DNA of 52,514 nt from Acidimicrobiia bacterium (GTDB taxonomy: Bacteria; Actinomycetota; Acidimicrobiia; Spongiisociales; UBA5794). Made by a program: the position numbers and the translations under genes. The DNA lies in contig JASJAX010000009.1 of assembly GCA_030066755.1 (NCBI GenBank), forward strand, positions 1 to 52,514, in the 5' to 3' direction. Below are positions 46,385-52,514 of this stretch, one piece after another. The notes under the pieces were generated by a model. It saw only the letters and a list, made by a program, of their open reading frames with translations. It had not been told where the DNA came from and searched no databases. Within the stretch, counting starts at the first letter, position 1. Each line of letters starts with the position of its first letter.

Positions 46385-46504
46385 CTAGCGCAGGACGGAG
46401 AACCGGCAGGGAGCCGTGGGTGAAGCGTCGACCTCGGCGACGCAGCCGCCGCGACCGAGGGCGGAGACGCCGAACCAACGCTTGGTGATCGGATGCGTGA
46501 TCAT
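46385..46504 (-). CDS. Small ORF, 39 aa (MITHPITKRWFGVSALGRGGCVAEVDASPTAPCRFSVLR)
   Basis: SD-like AGGAGAAAGGAC before ATG 46504; TTGACG-N18-AACCTA promoter-like boxes at 46630-46635/46606-46611; intrinsic terminator downstream. Confidence 0.5.
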   Translation of the reverse strand: MITHPITKRWFGVSALGRGGCVAEVDASPTAPCRFSVLR

Positions 46505-46651
46505 TCGGACCGTCCTTTCTCCTCGGACCGGAGGGCGGAACCTCACGGTGTGCCGGAAACACAAATGGCCGCGTCGCCCCAAGCGGGGTTTCACGGCCTC
46601 GCCCGTAGGTTGGCACGGCATCGCCAATGCGTCAAGGCCCTTTGTTGAGAA

Positions 46652-46672
46652 GTAGCCAGTAGCCAGTAGCCA
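46652..46672. repeat. Heptamer array 13: GTAGCCA x3
   Basis: Same unit as array 8. Confidence 0.85.
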
Positions 46673-46718
46673 GATGAAAGCCGACCGCGGACGCACGCGC
46701 TCGAACCGTGACTCCGAG

Positions 46719-46897
46719 CTGGCGACTGGAAGCGAGCGCAGCGAGCGGACTGGCGACTGGCGACCCGGCGGCGAAGCCGCCGCACTGGCGACTGGAAGCG
46801 AGCGCAGCGAGCGTACTGGCGACTGGCGACTCGGCGGCGAAGCCGCCGCACCGGCTACCGGAAGTGAGCGCCAGCGAACGTACTGGCGACTGGCTAC
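46719..46897. repeat. 66-bp tandem repeat (~2.7 copies) built from CTGGCGA heptamers, AGCGAGCGCAGCGAGCG and hairpin CGGCGGC-GAA-GCCGCCG (array 14)
   Basis: Copies begin at 46719, 46785 and 46851; ends inside the 3' end of the aquaporin gene. Confidence 0.9.
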
Positions 46898-47592
46898 TTT
46901 CCGTGCGGTACGACGACGGCGTCTGCCACGTCGCTTGCGTCGGGGAACAGGAAGCGGATCAATGGGATGACCAGCGCAACGCCGACGAGCTCGGCGACCA
47001 AGAAGGCGGGGGCCGACGCCGGCTCGATCCCGGCGAACGTGTCGGAGAACATTCGGCCGATCGTCACCGCCGGGTTGGCAAAGCTCGTCGACGAGGTGAA
47101 GAAGAACGCGGCCGCGATGTACGCCCCGACCACATACGGCGCGGAGTGTGCGCGACCGGAGCGCACGACCCCGAAGATCACGAGAACGAGACCGAGTGTG
47201 GCAATCACCTCGGCGAACCACAGGTGGGAACCGGATCGAGCAGTGGTACTCAGAGAGATGACGTCGATGTCGAACATGAGGTTGGCCGCAGCAACGCCGA
47301 CCAACCCACCGGCCACCTGACCTGCGACGTAGCCGGCAGCATCACGGCTGGTCAACCCACCGAACCACCGGTCGACCAGCGTGACGGCCGGGTTGAGGTG
47401 AGCGCCGCTGATGGGACCAATCGACAGGATGATCGCCACCAGGATCGACGCCGTGGCGACGGCGTTGATCAACAGCTGGAGACCGACGTCGGCGGTGAGC
47501 CTCGTCGCCATGATCCCCGAACCGACGATGCCGGCGAGGAGGAACCCGGTTCCAACCGCCTCCGCAGCGACGCGCCGACCCAGCGGTGCCAT
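46894..47592 (-). CDS. MIP/aquaporin-family channel
   Basis: NPA motifs 'SGAHLNPAVTLVDRW' and 'SFANPAVTIGRMFSDTFAGI'. Confidence 0.93.
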   Translation of the reverse strand: MAPLGRRVAAEAVGTGFLLAGIVGSGIMATRLTADVGLQLLINAVATASILVAIILSIGPISGAHLNPAVTLVDRWFGGLTSRDAAGYVAGQVAGGLVGVAAANLMFDIDVISLSTTARSGSHLWFAEVIATLGLVLVIFGVVRSGRAHSAPYVVGAYIAAAFFFTSSTSFANPAVTIGRMFSDTFAGIEPASAPAFLVAELVGVALVIPLIRFLFPDASDVADAVVVPHGK

Positions 47593-47598
47593 GGCTCG

Positions 47599-48012
47599 CT
47601 ACCGGCGGGCCGGGACGGCGAGATCCTCGAGCAGACCGCGGATACGTTGTTCGATCTCGTCACGGATCGGTCGCACGGCGTCGACCCCCTGGCCGTGGGG
47701 GTCGTCCAACTCCCAGTCGAGGTATTGCTTGCCGGGATAGAACGGGCACGTATCGCCGCAACCCATGGTGATGACGACGTCGGCAGTGCGCACCATGTCG
47801 TCCGTCCACTTCTGCGGTTGGTAGCCGGCGATGTCGATGTCCACCTCGGCCATCGCCTCAACCGCAGCCGGATTGACGGCGTCTCCAGGGTTCGACCCTG
47901 CGGAGTACACGTCGACACCGTTGCCTGCCAACTCGCGCAACCATCCGGCCGCCATCTGAGAACGGCCGGCGTTGTGGGTACAGAGGAAGAGAACGGCAGG
48001 TCGTTCGGTCAA
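47599..48012 (-). CDS. arsC: Arsenate reductase, low-MW-phosphatase (thioredoxin-type) family
   Basis: 'VLFLCTHNAGRSQMAAGWLREL', 'ITMGCGDTCPFYPGKQYLDWELDDPHGQ'; TTG start likely at 48012. Confidence 0.9.
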   Translation of the reverse strand: MTERPAVLFLCTHNAGRSQMAAGWLRELAGNGVDVYSAGSNPGDAVNPAAVEAMAEVDIDIAGYQPQKWTDDMVRTADVVITMGCGDTCPFYPGKQYLDWELDDPHGQGVDAVRPIRDEIEQRIRGLLEDLAVPARR

Positions 48013-48088
48013 GGGTTTCAGCTCCGGGTGTGCGTGCCCGGAGCTTACCGATGCCGAAGTGAACCGAAGGTGGCTGCTGAGTGACGAC

Positions 48089-48283
48089 TCAGGTCGGCGT
48101 GTCGTCCTTCTCGATCCGGGACGCCGCCTCCTCCTCCCGCTTCCGCTCCAACTCTCGCTCACGGAACCGGTCGGCGAGATGCTTCTGGTAGTTGCGCGAG
48201 GCGTGGTCGTGCTTCGACCGCTTCATGTCGCGCGAGTGCGGCACGTCGCGGCCGGGGGGACGGAATCCGGAGGTGTGCTCCAC
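48089..48283 (-). CDS. Small charged hypothetical protein (64 aa)
   Basis: GTG start preceded by GGAAAGGAGTG; Lys/Arg/Glu-rich C terminus. Confidence 0.6.
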   Translation of the reverse strand: MEHTSGFRPPGRDVPHSRDMKRSKHDHASRNYQKHLADRFRERELERKREEEAASRIEKDDTPT

Positions 48284-48466
48284 GAATCACTCCTTTCCTT
48301 CCGACCATCGTTGCAGACGCAAATTCGGGCAAAAAGGTGCAGAGGTCATCTCTTGGGCACGGCTCCGACGACTCCGGCCCCAACCGACGCTCCGCCAAAA
48401 CCCGGCGCCAGAGGATCCGTCGGAAGGCCCCTATGCCTCGTCGGCTGTCGAGGCGACAGTGAGGGC

Positions 48467-49345
48467 ATGTACACCATCCTCGAGGCACACGATGTCGCGC
48501 CGGACGTGCGCCGGATTCGCGTCGACGCCCCGCGCGTCGCAACCCACCATCGGGCCGGCCAGTTCGTCATCTTGCGCGTGACCCCTGACGGCGAGCGCAT
48601 TCCGCTGACCATCGCCGACTCAAACCCGGATGACGGTTCGATCACCCTCTACGTGCAAGCCGTCGGAAGGACAACGAAGCTGCTGAATCGCCTCGAAACC
48701 GGCGACGTCATCAACGACATCGCCGGTCCGCTCGGTCGGGCAACCGACATCGAGGACTACGGGCGGGCCGTCGTCGTCGGGGGCGGGCTCGGCATCGCTA
48801 TCGCCTACCCGGTCGCCATCGCACTGCTCCGGGCCGGAAATGGCGTTGACGCGATCCTCGGCGCACGCTCTCGAACCCACCTCTTTCTCGAGGATGAGCT
48901 CCGATCCGCCGGTGCAGACGTCAAGCCGTGCACCGACGACGGGTCTCACGGCCGGCACGGGTTTGTCACCGATGAACTCGCAGCCATGCTCGACGCCGGC
49001 GCCGAGCCGGGAGTCGTCTTCGCCGCCGGCCCGGTCGTCATGATGAAAGCGGTCGCCGACGTGACGCGTCCTCGTGGGATCCACACGATCGCGAGCCTCA
49101 ATCCGATCATGGTCGATGGCACCGGGATGTGCGGTGGGTGCCGCGTATCGGTCGGCGGACGCACCCGGTTCGCGTGCGTCGACGGCCCCGAGTTCGATGC
49201 CCACCAGGTCGACTTCGGTCTGCTCCAGCGACGCAATGACGCGTATCGAGATTTCGAGTCGACGCGCGATCAGCAACTCGACGCCTTAGATGACTGCGAA
49301 ATCGCAGGGATCCTCGCCCCGGTGCACAGGGAGCCGCAGGCATGA
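48467..49345 (+). CDS. NfnA/SudB-type FAD/NAD(P)-binding ferredoxin-NADP reductase subunit
   Basis: 'RAGQFVILRVTPDGERIPLTIAD', 'VVVGGGLGIAIAYPVA', 'NPIMVDGTGMCGGCRVSVGG'. Confidence 0.9.
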   Translation: MYTILEAHDVAPDVRRIRVDAPRVATHHRAGQFVILRVTPDGERIPLTIADSNPDDGSITLYVQAVGRTTKLLNRLETGDVINDIAGPLGRATDIEDYGRAVVVGGGLGIAIAYPVAIALLRAGNGVDAILGARSRTHLFLEDELRSAGADVKPCTDDGSHGRHGFVTDELAAMLDAGAEPGVVFAAGPVVMMKAVADVTRPRGIHTIASLNPIMVDGTGMCGGCRVSVGGRTRFACVDGPEFDAHQVDFGLLQRRNDAYRDFESTRDQQLDALDDCEIAGILAPVHREPQA

Positions 49346-50784
49346 GCGAGCCGCTCACCCGGAAAGAGCGAATGGCGATGGCTCGCGTCGACATGCCCGA
49401 GCACGACGCCGAGGCACGGGCGACGAGCTTCACGGAGGTGAACCTCGGGCTGACCGCCCAAATGGCCCGGCTCGAAGCGATGCGGTGTCTCGAATGCCGC
49501 AGGCCGACGTGTATTGCGGGCTGCCCGGTCGGCATCCGGATTGACGACTTCATCGTCCGCGTTGCGCAGGGTGATTTTGCGGGTGCCGGAGAAGTGATTC
49601 GCAACGACAACCTGCTCCCGGCTATCTGCGGCCGCGTCTGCCCCCAGGAGCACCAGTGTGAAGGTGCCTGCGTCCTCGCCCGCAAGGACCGGCCGATCGC
49701 AATCGGTCACCTCGAACGATTCGTCGCCGACATCACTGCAGCCGACACGATCGTCGACGTCACGACCCTGCCGCCGCCGACGGGCCATCGTGTTGCCGTC
49801 ATCGGCAGCGGACCTGCCGGGCTCGCAGCCGCCGCAGACCTCATCCGGCACGGCCATGAGGTGACGGTGTTTGAGGCGCTCCACGAGCCGGGCGGCGTCC
49901 TCATCTACGGGATTCCTGAGTTCCGTCTGCCCAAGGACATTGTGGCGTCTGAGATCGAAAGTCTGAAGCGCCTCGGGGTCGTGTTCGAGATGAACACGCT
50001 CGTCGGTGCGTCGGTCTCGCTCGAAGAGCTCCGCACCGTTGAGGGCTTCGACGCCGTGTTCCTCGGTGTCGGCGCCGGACTCCCCCGGTTCCTCGATGTT
50101 CCTGGCGAGCATCTCGTCGGCGTGTACTCGGCGAACGAGTTCCTGACCCGGGTCAACTTGATGAAGGCCTGGCTCGCCGACGCCGAGACGCCTGTGCTCG
50201 ATGTGCGGGACAAGCGGGTTGCGGTGTTCGGAGGCGGGAACACTGCGATGGACGCCGTCCGCACGGCGCTCCGGCTCGGTGCTGCCGAAGCACGCATCGT
50301 GTATCGACGCTCCGCCGAAGAGATGCCCGCACGCATCGAGGAAGTCCGCCACGCCGAGGAGGAAGGCATCGTCTTCGACTTCCTCGCGGCGCCGCTCGAG
50401 TTCCTTGGAGACGATCACGGACGGATCACGCGAATGCGACTCCAGCAAATGGAACTCGGCGAACCGGACGACGCTGGTCGCCGCCGCCCGGTGCCGATCG
50501 ATGGCGCCACGTCGATCCACCCCATCGACCTCGCCATCGTCGCCATCGGGAACGCACCCAACCCGTTGTTACTCGCCGCAGTGCCCGAGCTCGAGCACAC
50601 GGGATGGGGAACCCTCATCGTCGATGAGGAGACGGGGATGACGTCGATGGACGGCGTGTTCGCCGGCGGCGACATCGTCACCGGCGGCGCCACCGTGATC
50701 CTCGCCATGGGCGCCGGCCGGAAGGCGGCCGCCGGGATTCACGAGTGGCTGGGTCAACGGGAAAGCGCCGATACGCCCGGCTGA
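49342..50784 (+). CDS. GltD-like/NfnB/SudA NADPH-dependent glutamate synthase-type oxidoreductase
   Basis: 'CLECRRPTCIAGCPVGIRIDDFI', 'ICGRVCPQEHQCEGACV', 'VAVIGSGPAGLAAAADLIRHGHEVTVFEALHEPGGVLIYGIPEFRLPK'; ATGA overlap. Confidence 0.92.
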   Translation: MSEPLTRKERMAMARVDMPEHDAEARATSFTEVNLGLTAQMARLEAMRCLECRRPTCIAGCPVGIRIDDFIVRVAQGDFAGAGEVIRNDNLLPAICGRVCPQEHQCEGACVLARKDRPIAIGHLERFVADITAADTIVDVTTLPPPTGHRVAVIGSGPAGLAAAADLIRHGHEVTVFEALHEPGGVLIYGIPEFRLPKDIVASEIESLKRLGVVFEMNTLVGASVSLEELRTVEGFDAVFLGVGAGLPRFLDVPGEHLVGVYSANEFLTRVNLMKAWLADAETPVLDVRDKRVAVFGGGNTAMDAVRTALRLGAAEARIVYRRSAEEMPARIEEVRHAEEEGIVFDFLAAPLEFLGDDHGRITRMRLQQMELGEPDDAGRRRPVPIDGATSIHPIDLAIVAIGNAPNPLLLAAVPELEHTGWGTLIVDEETGMTSMDGVFAGGDIVTGGATVILAMGAGRKAAAGIHEWLGQRESADTPG

Positions 50785-50809
50785 AGGTGGCCAGTTGGTG
50801 GCCGCGCTC

Positions 50810-51388
50810 TCAGCGCATGCTCACCGGGTCGGCGTCCAACGCACTCGCCACAGCCCCGGCCCCACGCAGGTCACCTCGATAGATCGAAACGGCCCATCCC
50901 GATACCGCACGAGCCAACTGCACGCGCTCATCGTCATCGAGCCCCACGGTGAGCGCCTCGAGCTCCCCCAGTACGTCCTCGACGTTGTCCATGTGATTGG
51001 AGAGAATCTCGTGACGCCGCTCCCCCGAAACGACGTGGCCAAAGAACAGGCGGAGTGCTGCCGGGTGTTTGATGACCGGAGGATCGATTGGCGACGACTC
51101 GATCCAACGAACCAACTCGGATCGCCCTGAGGCGGTCAGTCGGTACACCGTCTTGTCCGGACGATCCTGTTGCTCAACTCGTTGCGGGGCGACGAACCCC
51201 TGCGCTTCGAGCCGTCGTAACTCCCGGTAGATCTGGCTCTGAGCCGGACTCCAGTAGAAGAACCGGAGACTGCCGAGCGCGCGCTGGCGCAACTCATAGC
51301 CGGACAATCCCTCGCCGAACGACAAGAGACCGAGGACGGCATACGCCGTCGTCGGAAGAAACTCGGTGGTCTCGTTGACATCGCCCAC
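50810..51388 (-). CDS. PadR-family transcriptional regulator
   Basis: 'AVLGLLSFGEGLSGYELRQRA...YWSPAQSQIYRELRRLEAQGFV'. Confidence 0.92.
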   Translation of the reverse strand: MGDVNETTEFLPTTAYAVLGLLSFGEGLSGYELRQRALGSLRFFYWSPAQSQIYRELRRLEAQGFVAPQRVEQQDRPDKTVYRLTASGRSELVRWIESSPIDPPVIKHPAALRLFFGHVVSGERRHEILSNHMDNVEDVLGELEALTVGLDDDERVQLARAVSGWAVSIYRGDLRGAGAVASALDADPVSMR

Positions 51389-51483
51389 GAGACTGGACTA
51401 TAACTAATCGTCATATATATGACAAACAGTTATAAGAGCACCGTCGATGGAACCACCACGACCGAACGGCCTCGGGAGGACAG

Positions 51484-51786
51484 ATGAGCGACACGGACGA
51501 CCGGATCACGATGAAGAACCCGAACACCGGCCGCGACGACACCCGGATCCGCCGGGTGATGTACGAACCGGTACGCGCAGCGATCCTGGCGGCCGTGGCC
51601 GAGGCCGGAGAGTTGGAGTTCCAGGACCTGCGCAACGAGGTCGAACGCCGTACGCCCGCCGGCCTGTGGGACAACGCCAGCGTTGGCTGGTACACGACCA
51701 CCGTCAAGCTCGACCTCGAGGCCCGCGGCGAGATCGAACGAGTCCCCCGATCGAGCCCCCAACGGCTCCGTCTGCCGGCCGGCTGA
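51484..51786 (+). CDS. Small conserved protein, possibly DUF6958-like
   Basis: 'MYEPVRAAILAAVAEAGELEFQDLRNEVERR...GWYTTTVKLDLEARGEIERVP'. Confidence 0.6.
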   Translation: MSDTDDRITMKNPNTGRDDTRIRRVMYEPVRAAILAAVAEAGELEFQDLRNEVERRTPAGLWDNASVGWYTTTVKLDLEARGEIERVPRSSPQRLRLPAG

Positions 51787-51853
51787 TCGGGCACCGAGCC
51801 GGATTCGCACGGCATTTGGTGGTTCCGGGAAGTGGTGCCACTATCCCGGCGCA

Positions 51854-52375
51854 ATGGAGGGGTTCGCCGCACCGTTCTTCGTCGCATCTGCACTGCTCGC
51901 GCTCGCCGGCGGTGCCAAACTGGCCCGTCCCGAACCCGCGATGGGAGCACTTCGGTCGGTTGGGCTCCCGTCGAGCCGGCTCGTGGCCCAAGTGCTGGGA
52001 ACGGGCGAGGTCCTTGTCGGGAGCGTCGCCCTCATCGTCGGTGGTGCCCCGGTCGCATGGCTGGTTGCCGCGTCCTATCTCGGGTTCGCCGGGTTCGTTG
52101 TCGTTGCGCTCCGCAAGGGTGGTGCGGTCGCCTCGTGCGGCTGCTTCGGAACGGACGACAGTCCCCCGACGACCGTCCACCTCGTGTTGAACCTCCTCGC
52201 CGCGATGACCGCGTCCGGTGCTGCCGTCGCCGGTCTCGGCGGGATCCCCGATGTGATCGGCGATCAGCCGGCGTTCGGCCTGCCATTCGTTGGATTCGTG
52301 GTGTTGGGAACCTGGTTCGCTTACCTCGCTTTGTCGGTCCTTCCCACATTGATCCCGGCGGAGCCCAGCCGATGA
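51854..52375 (+). CDS. MauE/DoxX-like membrane protein
   Basis: 'ALLALAGGAKLARPEPAMGALRSVGLP', 'AVASCGCFG'. Confidence 0.75.
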   Translation: MEGFAAPFFVASALLALAGGAKLARPEPAMGALRSVGLPSSRLVAQVLGTGEVLVGSVALIVGGAPVAWLVAASYLGFAGFVVVALRKGGAVASCGCFGTDDSPPTTVHLVLNLLAAMTASGAAVAGLGGIPDVIGDQPAFGLPFVGFVVLGTWFAYLALSVLPTLIPAEPSR

Positions 52376-52514
52376 GCCAGGCACTCGTGGAGCGGGCGAG
52401 CCGACTCCTCGGCAAGGACGTGTCTCGGCGTCGGTTCCTGCAACGCGTTGCCATCGTTGGTTCGGCCCTGCTGACTGCGCCCCTCGACTTCATCCTTCGA
52501 CCCAACACGGCGTA
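52372..52514 (+). CDS. Tat-signal protein, truncated by the window end
   Basis: ATGA overlap; MSQALVERASRLLGKDVSRRRFLQRVAIVGSALLTAPLDFILRPNTA twin-arginine signal. Confidence 0.65.
   Translation, partial: MSQALVERASRLLGKDVSRRRFLQRVAIVGSALLTAPLDFILRPNTA

Noticed and set aside
46222-46640. tmRNA (GGGCGAG near 46600 pairing with CTCGCCC near 46223)
   Set aside because: No tag-peptide ORF, no typical 5' GGxTTCGAC segment, and an intrinsic terminator lies between the halves.
46708-48084. Plus ORF (458 aa) opposite aquaporin and arsC
   Set aside because: Antisense to two confident genes; its N terminus is only the translated 66-bp repeat.

Overview
High-GC, actinobacterial-looking chromosomal segment (the Acidimicrobiia-like character is an inference). 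It carries about 50 credible CDS, mostly housekeeping or metabolic. They include PLP enzymes (MetY-like, class IV and class V aminotransferases, tryptophanase/TPL-like), HrpA and HrpB DEAH helicases, feoA with an feoB split into two ORFs, a KamA-like radical SAM enzyme, a molybdopterin oxidoreductase, an ECF sigma factor paired with an MGMT-Ada(Zn) fusion, a CsoR/CstR-rhodanese cluster with visible operators, glgB, Na/Pi symporter, aquaporin-arsC, and an NfnAB/SudAB-type pair. No rRNA, canonical tRNA, CRISPR, transposase or prophage was recognised. The most striking signal is not a gene. At least 14 arrays of strict 7-bp tandem repeats with degenerate units (YCTGRGA/ACTTGGA/CAGTAGC/GAGCCAC types) lie in intergenic gaps across the whole window. 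Many start exactly at stop codons, several carry short-loop hairpins at one end, and one terminal hairpin shows a compensatory base pair between two copies. A second odd area is ~45.8-46.7 kb: tandem dyad repeats, two small ORFs with good Shine-Dalgarno sequences, a tRNA-like fold, an intrinsic terminator and a 66-bp tandem repeat. All product calls come from motif and family recognition by eye; no searches were run.
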